DNA of 55,364 bases, from NCBI GenBank assembly GCA_900772565.1, contig CAAHET010000199.1, positions 1 to 55,364 on the forward strand, given 5' to 3'. The notes beneath the pieces were generated by a model. That model searched no databases, had not been told where the DNA came from, and was given only the letters and a program-made list of their open reading frames with translations. Within the stretch, counting starts at the first letter, position 1, and every line of letters begins with the position of its first letter. A program made the position numbers and the translations under genes. This document shows positions 32,774-41,489 of the stretch, piece after piece. The stretch comes from an uncultured Faecalibacterium sp. (GTDB lineage Bacteria > Bacillota > Clostridia > Oscillospirales > Ruminococcaceae).

Positions 32774-34657
32774 ATGGAATCGTTGTTGCTGGACAAGATC
32801 GATCAGCCCAGCGATCTTAAAAAGCTGAATGCACAGCAAGTGGAGAAGCTTTGTGCGGAGATACGGCGATTTATGCTGGAAAACATCTCCAAGACCGGTG
32901 GGCATCTGGCCTCTAATCTTGGTACCGTAGAGCTTACCGTGGCGCTGCACCGTGTGCTGGAAACGCCTAAGGATAAGATCGTATTCGATGTAGGACATCA
33001 GTGCTATACCCACAAACTGCTCACCGGACGCCGGAAGCAGTTTAACCATTTGCGACAGCTGGATGGTATTTCCGGTTTTCCGAACCCTAATGAAAGTGTG
33101 CATGATGCCTTTATTGCCGGACATGGCAATACGGCGCTTTCGCTGGCCATTGGCATGGCATGGGCAAAAAAAATTAAGCACGAGCCCGGGCTTGTCGTTG
33201 CGGTGATTGGCGATGGTGCCTTTACCGGCGGCATGGTGTACGAGGGCATGAACAACATCGGCGGGCTGGACAATCTGCTTGTGATCCTAAACGATAACAA
33301 GATGTCCATCTCCAAAAATGTCGGTGCGCTGGCGCGGTATTTGACCCATCTGCGCACGACTACGGCCTATTATGATGCTAAGGATAATGTGCGCAGTTTT
33401 CTGGACGGCGTGCCATTGATCGGCACACCGATGAAAAAATCGCTGATGGGCGCAAAAACGCTGGTGCGCCGCGCCATGTACCACTCCACCATGTTCGAGG
33501 ATATGGGCTTTGAGTACATCGGCCCGGTGGACGGTCATAATGTGGAGGAGCTGGAGCGCACCCTGCGCTCAATCTACCAGCGGCCAGGTCCGCACTTTTT
33601 GCATGTTGTGACCAAAAAGGGTAAGGGCTATCAGCCGGCAGAGATGAACCCGGGCAACTATCATGGTGTATCTGCCTTTGACCCGGACGGAATGCCGGAC
33701 CCGGAGGTTGCGCCGAAGGAGTCTTTCTCCACCGTTTTCGGCAAGCTGCTGGTGCAGGAGGGTACACAAAACCCGAAGCTCTGCGCAATCACCGCTGCCA
33801 TGAAATACGGTACTGGGTTGCAGTTCTTTGCCCATCGTCACCCGCAGCGCTTTTTTGATGTGGGCATGGCAGAGCAGCACGCGGTCACCTTTGCGGCAGG
33901 TCTTGCCAGTCAGGGAATGCTGCCGGTGGTGTGCATCTACTCCACCTTCCTGCAGCGCTCCTATGACCAGATCATCCATGATGTCAACCTTTTAAAGGAA
34001 AATGTGGTCTTTGCCATCGACCGTGCAGGCTTTGTTCCCGCAGACGGCGAGACCCATCAGGGCATCTACGATGCAGCCTTCCTCAGCCAGATGGGCATCC
34101 CTGTCTATGCGCCCTCCAACTACGAGGAGTTGCAATACTGGCTGCACTATTTGCTGCAGGATACAATTTCCGGCCCGCGGGCTATCCGTTACCCCCGCGG
34201 CGGCGAGAGTGCAAAGCTGGCACAGTATCCCTGCACAAAGCGGGAATATGACTTTTTGCAGCAGACGCCCGGGGCAGAGATCCTTCTGGTCAGCTATGCG
34301 GACGAGCTGGAGGAACTGCTGGATGCTGCCGAACAATTGAACGCTGCATCGCAGAATGCAGACGCTCTTAAGCTTGTAAAGCTATACCCCTTTACAGATA
34401 AACTTATCGAATCTGTGTCGAAATATAAAATCGTACTATTTGCAGAGGAATGTGTTGCAGCCGGTGGCATTGGCGAACATCTGGCTTATGCTTTGCAGCA
34501 AAAGGGCTGGAATGGCCGCTTTTTGCACTGCGCTGTCCGCACGGCCTGTCTGCCGCACGCGACTGTTCCGCAGATCAAGCAATGCACCGGTCTGGATGCT
34601 GCGGATATTGTGCAGGCAGTCCGGGCTGCCCTTACGAAAGGAGAAAACGAGCTGTGA
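32774..34657 (+). CDS. dxs: 1-Deoxy-D-xylulose-5-phosphate synthase
   Basis: 627 residues. GGHLASNLGTVELTVALH and DVGHQCYTHKLLTGR open the thiamine-diphosphate domain; the ThDP/Mg motif is GDGAFTGGMVYEGMNN (about 146) to NDNKMSISKNVG. The transketolase-like domain has DVGMAEQHAVTFAAGLA, with the conserved Glu, and DRAGFVPADGETHQG. It makes DXP from pyruvate and glyceraldehyde 3-phosphate, the first step of the MEP pathway. ATG 32774 is favoured over the in-frame GTG 32768 because of spacing to AAAGGA. Confidence 0.96.
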   Translation: MESLLLDKIDQPSDLKKLNAQQVEKLCAEIRRFMLENISKTGGHLASNLGTVELTVALHRVLETPKDKIVFDVGHQCYTHKLLTGRRKQFNHLRQLDGISGFPNPNESVHDAFIAGHGNTALSLAIGMAWAKKIKHEPGLVVAVIGDGAFTGGMVYEGMNNIGGLDNLLVILNDNKMSISKNVGALARYLTHLRTTTAYYDAKDNVRSFLDGVPLIGTPMKKSLMGAKTLVRRAMYHSTMFEDMGFEYIGPVDGHNVEELERTLRSIYQRPGPHFLHVVTKKGKGYQPAEMNPGNYHGVSAFDPDGMPDPEVAPKESFSTVFGKLLVQEGTQNPKLCAITAAMKYGTGLQFFAHRHPQRFFDVGMAEQHAVTFAAGLASQGMLPVVCIYSTFLQRSYDQIIHDVNLLKENVVFAIDRAGFVPADGETHQGIYDAAFLSQMGIPVYAPSNYEELQYWLHYLLQDTISGPRAIRYPRGGESAKLAQYPCTKREYDFLQQTPGAEILLVSYADELEELLDAAEQLNAASQNADALKLVKLYPFTDKLIESVSKYKIVLFAEECVAAGGIGEHLAYALQQKGWNGRFLHCAVRTACLPHATVPQIKQCTGLDAADIVQAVRAALTKGENEL

Positions 34658-35457
34658 AAATTCGGTTGGACCAATATCTTGTGCAGAACGGACTTGTGCA
34701 GAGCCGGGAGCGCGCCAAAGCTTTGATCATGGCCGGTGTGGTTTTTGTCAACCAGCAAAAGTTGGACAAGGCCGGCGAGATGATCAAGGAGGACGCAGTG
34801 GTCGAGGTGCGCGGCCACGATATCGGCTATGTCAGCCGCGGCGGCCTGAAGCTGGAAAAGGCTATGAAGTGCTTCCCGCTTACCCCTGACGGCAAAGTGT
34901 GCATGGACATCGGTGCGTCCACCGGCGGCTTTACCGACTGTATGCTGCAAAATGGCGCAGTGAAGGTGTATGCCGTGGATGTTGGCTACGGTCAGCTGGC
35001 ATGGAGCCTGCGGACGGATGAACGCGTGGTAAATATGGAGCGGACGAACATCCGCTATGTCACGCCGGAAGATCTGGCAGAGCCTATTGAGTTTTTCAGT
35101 GTAGATGTTTCCTTTATCTCACTGCATCACATCTTCCCGGTGGCGCAGCGCATCACCACCCCGGACGCTATGGGCGTCTGTCTGGTGAAGCCGCAGTTTG
35201 AGGCAGGCCGCGAGAAGGTGGGCAAAAATGGCGTGGTACGCGACCCCGCTGTGCACCGTGAAGTGCTGCACAATGCCATGTCTTATGCTGCTGAAAACGG
35301 CTTTGTGGTGCGCGGGCTGGATTACAGCCCGGTCAAGGGGCCGGAGGGGAATATCGAGTACCTGATGTTTGTGCAGAAGAGCGATCAGCCCGCAGTGCTG
35401 GATGATGAAGCTGCCGCACAGGTGGTGGCGGCAAGCCATACCACACTGGATCGCTGA
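34654..35457 (+). CDS. tlyA: TlyA-family rRNA 2'-O-methyltransferase / S4 protein
   Basis: 267 residues. An S4 RNA-binding domain (1-62; IRLDQYLVQNGLVQSRERAK) is followed by an FtsJ-like methyltransferase domain with DIGASTGGFTDCMLQNGA, AVDVGYGQLAW and VDVSFISLHHI. Homologues methylate rRNA cytidine 2'-OH. GTG 34654 overlaps the dxs stop (GTGA) and has AAAGGAG (34637-34643) upstream; the longer frame back to 34450 lies inside dxs. dxs-tlyA-nadK-argR-recN is a conserved Firmicutes order. Confidence 0.94.
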   Translation: MKIRLDQYLVQNGLVQSRERAKALIMAGVVFVNQQKLDKAGEMIKEDAVVEVRGHDIGYVSRGGLKLEKAMKCFPLTPDGKVCMDIGASTGGFTDCMLQNGAVKVYAVDVGYGQLAWSLRTDERVVNMERTNIRYVTPEDLAEPIEFFSVDVSFISLHHIFPVAQRITTPDAMGVCLVKPQFEAGREKVGKNGVVRDPAVHREVLHNAMSYAAENGFVVRGLDYSPVKGPEGNIEYLMFVQKSDQPAVLDDEAAAQVVAASHTTLDR

Positions 35458-35487
35458 GGCTCAGCCGTCAGCAAAGGAGAAGCCGGT

Positions 35488-36339
35488 ATGACGATCTACA
35501 TTTCGCCCAATCCGGGCAAGACCTCCGCAAGCGAGATCGCGCTGCGTGCGGCGCAGATCCTGCTGACCCACGGTGCCGCTGTGCTGATGAGCGATGCTCT
35601 GCGGGAAAGCTGCAGCACGGCAGGGGTCGTTTATCTGCCGCTGGAGCAGTGTCTGGAGCGCACGGATGTGATCCTGACCATCGGCGGGGATGGCACCATC
35701 CTGCACGAAGCAAATCTTTCGCTCCGGTATGCAAAGCCCATCCTCGGCATCAATCTGGGACGCTGCGGTTTTCTGGCCACTTGCGAGATCGGCGAAATGG
35801 AAACAAAGCTGGCCGCCGTGGCACGTGGCGAGTTTCAGCTGGACAACCGGATGCTTTTATATGCCCGGGTGCTTGGTCAGGATGGCTGGGAAGGTCATGC
35901 CCTCAACGATGTGGTGGTGACCAAAGGGCGCTTGCAGCAGGCCATCGACTTCAGCATTTACTGCGATGATATTCTGGTAGAGCACTACCGGGGCGATGGT
36001 GTCATTGTGGCGACCCCCACCGGCTCTACGGCCTACTCGCTGGCAGCCGGCGGCCCGATTCTGGACTCGCAGACCAAGGGCGTTGTAGTGACCCCTATCT
36101 GCCCTCACAGTCTGGCCAGTCCGGCCATGGTGTTTGCGCAGGAGCGCAAGCTGAATGTCTGTGTGGGACAGGTGGCAGATGATGAAGTGTTTATCAGCTG
36201 TGACGGTGGTGTGGGCTACCCCCTCAAGGCGGGTGCCACCGCAGAGATCCGCCTGTCTGATCAGAACGTCAAGCTTATCACTTTTGGGCGGGCAGACCAG
36301 TTTCAGGCCATTGACCAGAAACTGCGTAAAAGACAATAA
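35488..36339 (+). CDS. nadK: NAD kinase
   Basis: 283 residues. LTIGGDGTILHEA holds the GGDG motif (about 66-70), then GINLGRCGFLATCEIGEME, LNDVVVTKG, and YRGDGVIVATPTGSTAYSLA for NAD and ATP binding. It makes NADP. The start follows AAAGGAG (35474-35480). Confidence 0.95.
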   Translation: MTIYISPNPGKTSASEIALRAAQILLTHGAAVLMSDALRESCSTAGVVYLPLEQCLERTDVILTIGGDGTILHEANLSLRYAKPILGINLGRCGFLATCEIGEMETKLAAVARGEFQLDNRMLLYARVLGQDGWEGHALNDVVVTKGRLQQAIDFSIYCDDILVEHYRGDGVIVATPTGSTAYSLAAGGPILDSQTKGVVVTPICPHSLASPAMVFAQERKLNVCVGQVADDEVFISCDGGVGYPLKAGATAEIRLSDQNVKLITFGRADQFQAIDQKLRKRQ

Positions 36340-36359
36340 CACGGGAGGCGATTTTTAAG

Positions 36360-36848
36360 ATGGCACGCAGCCGCAAAGAAGATACAAAAACAAAAGCGGA
36401 ACGCTTGCAGACGATCCTGCGTCTGGTGCAGGAGCATCCCATCAGCCGACAGGAGGTGCTGCTGGAGCACCTGCGGAACGAGGGCTTTGAGGTGACGCAG
36501 GCCACCGTTTCCCGCGATATCCGGGAACTGTGTCTTGTAAAGGCAGCTACTACCGAGGGCTATCGCTATGTTTCCAGCCGGAACGAAAGCTTCAACCCCA
36601 AGACCCAAGGGCGCTTTGAGACCATCTTCCACGAGTCTGTTCTGGAGGTGGATTATGCCGGGCACGTTGTGCTGGTAAAATGCTATTCCGGCATGGCCAA
36701 TGCTGCCTGCGAGGTTTTTGACGCTTTGCAGTGGAAAAACGTTGTTGGCACCCTTTCCGGTGATGACACCTTTTTAATCGTTGCGCGCTCTGAGCGCGAT
36801 GCCAAGACCATTTGTTCGGAGCTGACCCGTTATGTGGGACAGAGATGA
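36360..36848 (+). CDS. argR: Arginine repressor ArgR
   Basis: 162 residues. An N-terminal winged helix (about 12-75) has RLQTILRLVQEHPISRQEVL and VTQATVSRDIRELCLVK. The C-terminal hexamer and arginine-binding domain has LVKCYSGMANAACEVFDA and VVGTLSGDDTFLIVA, with the GDDT arginine site. In this context ArgR/AhrC controls arginine genes elsewhere on the chromosome. Confidence 0.95.
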   Translation: MARSRKEDTKTKAERLQTILRLVQEHPISRQEVLLEHLRNEGFEVTQATVSRDIRELCLVKAATTEGYRYVSSRNESFNPKTQGRFETIFHESVLEVDYAGHVVLVKCYSGMANAACEVFDALQWKNVVGTLSGDDTFLIVARSERDAKTICSELTRYVGQR

Positions 36849-36866
36849 CGGTAGGAGAACGAAGCC

Positions 36867-38537
36867 ATGCTGAGCAGCCTGCAAATTGAAAATGTTGCCG
36901 TGATCCAGAAGGCAGAGGTGCACTTTGAACCGGGGCTGAACGTACTGACCGGCGAGACCGGTGCGGGCAAATCCATCCTGATCGATTCCATCAATGCGAT
37001 CCTTGGCAACCGCACCTCTAAAGACTTGGTGCGTACCGGGGCTTCAAAGGCGGTGATCCGCGCCGCCTTTGAACAGGTGCCGTCTGCTGTGCTGGATAAG
37101 CTGGAGCAGTCCGGCTACGAGCGCTCCGAAGCACTGCTGCTCAGCCGCGAGATTACCGCTGAGGGTAAAAGCAGCTGCCGCATCAACGGAATGCCGGCTA
37201 CGGCAGCTGTTCTGCGGGATCTGTGCGGCGGTCTGATCAACATCAACGGTCAGCACGATTCCGTAGGTCTGCTCAATCCGGCGCACCATCTGGGGATTCT
37301 GGATGATTATGCGCAGAATCGCACTGTTTTTCAGGAGTACTATACCTTGTACCGGAAACTGGTGCAGGTCAAGCGGGAGCTGGATGCTCTGATCACCGAC
37401 GAAGCTGAAAAGCAGCGCAAGATTGATCTGCTGCAATATCAGGTGCAGGAAATTGAGGATGCCGGACTGACTGCCGGTGAAGAGCAGACGCTGGAAAACC
37501 GCCGGAAGGTGCTGTCCAATGCATCTGCCATCCGGGATCGTCTGGCACAAAGCTATGCGCTGCTATCCGGCAGTGATGACGCTGCAGGTGCGGTGGATCT
37601 GCTGGGGGAAACCTCTAACGCAGTGGATGCCGCTGCGCAGTTGGACCCTGCGCTTACAGCCGCCGCTGGGCAGCTGCTGGACTTATATTATAATGCCAAG
37701 GACGTGGCCGCAGATCTGATCGGGCGGCTGGATGCCTACGACACCAACGATGCAGAGCTGGACGAGGTGGAGCAGCGGCTGGATCTTTTGTACCGGCTGA
37801 AGCGCAAATACGGCAGCACGGTGGAGGATGTGATCGCTTTCGGGCAGAAGGCCCGGGAGGAACTGGATAGCATCCAGCATTCCCAGCAGCGCTATGATGC
37901 CTTGCAGGCGGAAAAATTGCGTCTTTACGCAAAAGCGCGGGAAAAAGCAGAGGTGCTGACCCAGACCCGGCTGAAAGCCTTTGAGGAATTGAACACCCGC
38001 ATTTCCGGCACGCTGGACTTTTTGAATATGCCGGGCGTGCGCATGACCTTGCGGCACACCCGCGGTCCGCTGGCCAGCCACGGGCAGGACAGCGTTGAAT
38101 TCTACATCTCAACAAACCCCGGGGAAGCGCCTAAGCCGCTGGCTAAAATCGCGTCCGGCGGCGAGCTGAGCCGTATCACCCTTGCCATCAAGAACGCAAT
38201 GGCCGATAAGGACGCTGTGCCAACCGTGATCTATGATGAGATTGACAGCGGCGTGTCCGGCAAGGCGGCGGGACGCATCGGTGAGGTGCTGCGCCAGAGC
38301 GCACAGGGACATCAGATCCTGTGCATCACCCATACGGCGCAAATCGCAGCGCTGGCCGACTGCCATCTGCTCATCCAGAAAAACGTGTCCAACGAGCGCA
38401 CCTATACCGAGATCCATCCGCTGGACGAAAATGGCCGCGTAGAAGCCTTGGCGCGTCTCATCTCCGGCGACCATGTCACCGAACTTTCCCGCGCCAATGC
38501 ACGGGAAATGCTGCAGGAGCGCAAGCACAGCGGTTGA
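36867..38537 (+). CDS. recN: DNA repair protein RecN
   Basis: 556 residues, an SMC-like ATPase. MLSSLQIENVAVIQKAEVHF leads to Walker A GETGAGKS (29-36). A central coiled coil (about 150-350) separates it from the signature LAKIASGGELSRITLAIKNA and the Walker B YDEIDSGVSGKAAGRI, followed by ITHTAQIAALAD. It acts in double-strand break repair. SD GTAGGAG nine bases upstream. Confidence 0.96.
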   Translation: MLSSLQIENVAVIQKAEVHFEPGLNVLTGETGAGKSILIDSINAILGNRTSKDLVRTGASKAVIRAAFEQVPSAVLDKLEQSGYERSEALLLSREITAEGKSSCRINGMPATAAVLRDLCGGLININGQHDSVGLLNPAHHLGILDDYAQNRTVFQEYYTLYRKLVQVKRELDALITDEAEKQRKIDLLQYQVQEIEDAGLTAGEEQTLENRRKVLSNASAIRDRLAQSYALLSGSDDAAGAVDLLGETSNAVDAAAQLDPALTAAAGQLLDLYYNAKDVAADLIGRLDAYDTNDAELDEVEQRLDLLYRLKRKYGSTVEDVIAFGQKAREELDSIQHSQQRYDALQAEKLRLYAKAREKAEVLTQTRLKAFEELNTRISGTLDFLNMPGVRMTLRHTRGPLASHGQDSVEFYISTNPGEAPKPLAKIASGGELSRITLAIKNAMADKDAVPTVIYDEIDSGVSGKAAGRIGEVLRQSAQGHQILCITHTAQIAALADCHLLIQKNVSNERTYTEIHPLDENGRVEALARLISGDHVTELSRANAREMLQERKHSG

Positions 38538-38573
38538 TTCATAGGAATGCATTTATGCAGAAAAAGACAGCTC

Positions 38574-38602
38574 TTGACAAGGCGGCGGTCTTGTGATAGA
38601 GT
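38574..38602 (+). promoter_or_regulatory. Sigma-A promoter of the tyrS T-box transcript
   Basis: Perfect TTGACA (38574-38579), 17-base spacer, TAGAGT (38597-38602). The transcript would start near 38609. Confidence 0.75.
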
Positions 38603-38608
38603 AGACAC

Positions 38609-38897
38609 TGTTAATGGCGATGAAGGGAACAAGTACCCTGAAGCGTTCTGTCCAGAGAAGTCCCGGTTGGTGCAAGGGATCACAGAACAGCAGGGGAAAT
38701 ACCTCCCGGAGCTGCAGGCTGAATGCGTAAGGCTAGTAGGCTGTGCCGCGTGCGAGCGTTAAAGACGCAGGAGTGTCACTCTACTCTGGGGTGTGCACTC
38801 GTAAGGCCGCTTCCGTGAGGAAACGGCAAACAGAGGTGGTACCGCGAAGTTATATCGCCCTCTGCCAAATTTATTTTTGGCAGAGGGCGTTTTGTTT
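38609..38897 (+). promoter_or_regulatory. Tyrosine T-box leader (tRNA-sensing riboswitch)
   Basis: The leader shows T-box landmarks in order: GCGATGAAGGGAACAAGTAC near the 5' side of stem I, CCAGAGAAGTCCCGG then TTGGTGCAAGGG in the distal stem I region, GGGGAAATACCTCC followed by GGAGC on the 3' side, and the T-box AGGTGGTACCGCG (38834-38846). The codon in the specifier position appears to be UAC (Tyr, 38700-38702), agreeing with the downstream tyrS. Uncharged tRNA-Tyr would stabilise the antiterminator; otherwise the terminator at 38856-38897 forms. The specifier is placed by eye. Confidence 0.93.
38856..38897 (+). terminator. Regulated terminator of the tyrS T-box
   Basis: CGCCCTCTGCCAAA (38856-38869) pairs perfectly with TTTGGCAGAGGGCG (38876-38889), followed by TTTTGTTT. 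The stem is 14 bp. Confidence 0.93.
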
Positions 38898-38927
38898 CCT
38901 CTGCCCCAAAAACAGGAGGTTTTTCCC

Positions 38928-40148
38928 ATGACGCTGTATGAAGAACTGAAGGCCCGCGGTCTGGTAGCCCAGATCACCGATGAGGAGATCATCGACCTGA
39001 TCAACAATGGCAAGGCTACCTTTTACATCGGCTTTGACTGCACCGCCGACAGCCTGACTGCCGGCCATTTTCTGGCACTGACCCTGATGAAGCGCCTGCA
39101 GCTGGCAGGCAACAAGCCCATCGCTCTGATTGGCGGCGGCACTACTATGATCGGTGATCCCTCCGGCCGCACCGATATGCGCAAGATGCTGACCAAGGAC
39201 GATATCGCCCACAATGCTGCCTGCTTTAAAAAGCAGATGGAGAAATTCATTGATTTCTCCGAGGGCAAGGCTTTGATGGTGAACAACGCCGACTGGCTGC
39301 TGGATCTGAACTACGTTGAGCTGCTGCGCGAGGTGGGTGCCTGCTTCTCCGTGAACAATATGCTGCGCGCCGAATGCTACAAGCAGCGCATGGAGAAGGG
39401 TCTGTCCTTCTTAGAGTTCAACTACATGATCATGCAGAGCTACGACTTCTACTATATGTTCCAGCACTACGGCTGCAATATGCAGTTCGGCGGCGACGAC
39501 CAGTGGAGTAATATGCTGGGCGGCACTGAGCTGATCCGCCGCAAGCTGGGCAAGGATGCCTACGCCATGACTGTGACCCTGCTGACCGACTCTCAGGGCA
39601 AGAAGATGGGCAAGACCGCCGGCAACGCTGTCTGGCTGGATCCAAACAAGACCAGTCCCTTCGAGTTCTACCAGTACTGGCGCAATGTGGGCGATGCCGA
39701 TGTGATGAAGTGCATCCGTATGCTCACCTTCCTGCCGCTGGAGCAGATCGAAGAGATGAGCACTTGGCAGGATCAGCGCCTGAACGAGGCCAAGGAGATC
39801 CTTGCCTACGAGATGACCAGCATGGTGCATGGCAAGGAAGAGGCCGAAAAGGCTCAGAACGCTGCTCGCGCACTGTTCAGCGGCAACGCGATGGATACCG
39901 AGCACATGCCCAGCACCCAGCTGACCGAGGCTGATCTGACGGACGGCGCCATCGGCATTCTGACCCTGATGGTCAAGGCCGGCTTGGCTGCCTCCAACGG
40001 CGAGGCTCGCCGTCTGGTGGTGCAGGGCGGTGTGCTGGCAGACGGCGAAAAGGTCGCTGCTCCCACCGTCAGCTTTACCGCAGAGCAGCTTGCCAAGGGT
40101 ATCGTCATCAAGAAGGGCAAAAAGATCTACCACAAGGTAACGCTGTAA
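38928..40148 (+). CDS. tyrS: Tyrosyl-tRNA synthetase
   Basis: 406 residues, class I synthetase. YIGFDCTADSLTAGHFLALT holds the HIGH-like motif; GGGTTMIGDPSGRTDMR, QFGGDDQWSNMLGGTELIR, and the KMSKS-like KKMGKTAGNAVWLD follow. The C-terminal S4-like domain begins near residue 345. ATG 38928 follows AGGAGGT (38914-38920); the longer frame to 38877 runs through the leader terminator. Controlled by the T-box. Confidence 0.97.
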   Translation: MTLYEELKARGLVAQITDEEIIDLINNGKATFYIGFDCTADSLTAGHFLALTLMKRLQLAGNKPIALIGGGTTMIGDPSGRTDMRKMLTKDDIAHNAACFKKQMEKFIDFSEGKALMVNNADWLLDLNYVELLREVGACFSVNNMLRAECYKQRMEKGLSFLEFNYMIMQSYDFYYMFQHYGCNMQFGGDDQWSNMLGGTELIRRKLGKDAYAMTVTLLTDSQGKKMGKTAGNAVWLDPNKTSPFEFYQYWRNVGDADVMKCIRMLTFLPLEQIEEMSTWQDQRLNEAKEILAYEMTSMVHGKEEAEKAQNAARALFSGNAMDTEHMPSTQLTEADLTDGAIGILTLMVKAGLAASNGEARRLVVQGGVLADGEKVAAPTVSFTAEQLAKGIVIKKGKKIYHKVTL

Positions 40149-40164
40149 AAGCATTATAAAATTT

Positions 40165-40206
40165 ATGGGCCAGAAACGTCCGCAGGCGTTTCTGGCCCAT
40201 TTTTTA
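40165..40206 (+). terminator. Intrinsic terminator of tyrS
   Basis: ATGGGCCAGAAACG (40165-40178) pairs with CGTTTCTGGCCCAT (40187-40200), 14 bp, with a T run reaching 40205. It overlaps the end of the opposing EIIA gene. Confidence 0.93.
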
Positions 40207-40764
40207 CATTTTGGCGCGTAACAGCTGCTGCCCGGCAGTTACCCGGCCGGAGAGTAATGGTTCTATCTGTGCAAACCGGCTGCTGTTGGTCACAATTACC
40301 GGAGTAGTCAGCGTGTAGCCTGCTGCTGCGATGGCCTGCAGATCGAACCGAAAAAGCAGCTGTCCCTTTTGCACATGGTCGCCAGCTCGTACAAACAGCT
40401 CATAGCCTTTGCCCTTGAGCTCCACGGTGTCCATGCCAACATGGATGAGCACCTCCAACCCGTTATCGCACAGCAGACTGACGGCATGGCAGGTTTTGGC
40501 GATCTTTTTCACGATACCGTCTGCGGGTGCTACCACCTCGCCGCAGCTGGGCTCAATAGCGCAGCCTTTGCCCAGCACCTCGCTGGAGAATACCGGGTCC
40601 TTGATCCGGGTCAGTGCCCGGATACGCCCGGTGACCGGCGCATAGAGCAGCTGCTCGCTCTCCGCAGAGGTAGCTTCTTCCGGGGCAAGCGGCGGCGCAT
40701 TTTTCTCAAAATGTGCCAGCAGCCGCTGCCGAATGCTGTGCATAAGAGTAGCAGGTTCTTTCAT
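40204..40764 (-). CDS. Stand-alone PTS EIIA (glucose/Crr-type) protein
   Basis: 186 residues. The EIIA-Glc fold is marked by LYAPVTGRIRALTRIKDPVF, GKGCAIEPSCGEVVAPADG, the first active-site histidine in CHAVSLL (H93), and the phosphorylated histidine in LIHVGMDTVELKG (H108). An N-terminal ~38 residue extension carries AHFEKNAPPLAPEEATSAES. No EIIB or EIIC domain is adjacent, so it either serves another permease or is regulatory. SD AAGGAAGG lies nine bases before ATG; a small GGCAG/CTGCC hairpin (40783-40797) precedes it. Confidence 0.92.
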   Translation of the reverse strand: MKEPATLMHSIRQRLLAHFEKNAPPLAPEEATSAESEQLLYAPVTGRIRALTRIKDPVFSSEVLGKGCAIEPSCGEVVAPADGIVKKIAKTCHAVSLLCDNGLEVLIHVGMDTVELKGKGYELFVRAGDHVQKGQLLFRFDLQAIAAAGYTLTTPVIVTNSSRFAQIEPLLSGRVTAGQQLLRAKM

Positions 40765-40830
40765 TCCGGTTTTCCTTCCTTCGGCAGAGGAACTGCCATC
40801 GCAGTGCTTTTCTTATTTCCGCGCTTTTCG

Positions 40831-40868
40831 CAAAAACAGGGCCGAAAGGGAAGCTGCCCCTCCGGCCC
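40831..40868 (-). terminator. Intrinsic terminator of the ACT-domain gene
   Basis: On the minus strand GGGCCGGAGGGG pairs with CCCTTTCGGCCC (plus-strand arms 40839-40850 and 40857-40868), followed by TGTTTTTG. It begins 14 bases after the ACT gene stop. Confidence 0.82.
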
Positions 40869-40881
40869 CGGTTGATTGCTG

Positions 40882-41349
40882 TTACAGCTCGTATGCCTTT
40901 TTCAGTGCCTCGTAGGCGGCGTCCTCGTTTTCCGCATGGACGAGCAGAGAAATATCCAGATCACTGGTGGTGATCAGCAACACCTCGATACCGGCCATAG
41001 CCAGAGCATTCAGCGCCCGCGCAGCCACACCGCAGCTGGTGACCATATCCTCGCCGAACAGATTCAGCTTGGAATAGCCCACGCTGATCAAGGGAGACGC
41101 CTTAGCGTCCTTATCCAGATTTGCCGCCGAGATCGCTTTCATCACCAGCGGCAGATCACTGCTGGATGCAGTAAAGCTGAAATCAATGGTAGTGCCGTGG
41201 GGGGCGCTCTGGCTGATCATATCCACTACCACGCCGGTCTCTGCAAAGATATCCAGATAGCGGGACAGACTGTTGCCCCGGAACGCCACGTCCTGCACAC
41301 TGATCATCATCAGGTCAGTCTCGATATTGATTTTCGATACTCCGTACAT
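40882..41349 (-). CDS. Tandem ACT-domain protein (aspartokinase regulatory-like)
   Basis: 155 residues made of two ACT domains, as in the C-terminal regulatory half of aspartate kinase: NIETDLMMISVQDVAFRGNS with GVVVDMISQ, then LNLFGEDMVTSCGVAARALN, ALAMAGIEVLLITTSDLDIS and LLVHAENEDAAYEALKKAY. No kinase domain is attached. It may bind an amino acid and regulate, or partner, an enzyme of the aspartate family; asd, dapA and dapB are nearby on the same strand. ATG 41349 follows GGAGGA; the frame extends upstream to 41391 without support. Confidence 0.85.
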   Translation of the reverse strand: MYGVSKINIETDLMMISVQDVAFRGNSLSRYLDIFAETGVVVDMISQSAPHGTTIDFSFTASSSDLPLVMKAISAANLDKDAKASPLISVGYSKLNLFGEDMVTSCGVAARALNALAMAGIEVLLITTSDLDISLLVHAENEDAAYEALKKAYEL

Positions 41350-41401
41350 AAAAAGTCCTCCGTTCTGCCCGGGCTGCCGGACAACGCTCAATCATTTCAC
41401 A

Positions 41402-41429
41402 TTTTTATGTAAGTGCTATCGCAATTCAA
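41402..41429 (-). promoter_or_regulatory. Possible promoter of the ACT-domain gene
   Basis: On the minus strand TTGAAT (plus 41424-41429), 16-base spacer, TAAAAA (plus 41402-41407). Weak -10. A hairpin AACAGCG/CGCTGTT (41444-41478), which may mark the 3' end of the capA transcript, lies just upstream. Confidence 0.35.
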
Positions 41430-41489
41430 CTTTCTAATGCAACAACAGCGTTGAACTGCATATTGCAAATACGCTGTTTTCACGTTGCA

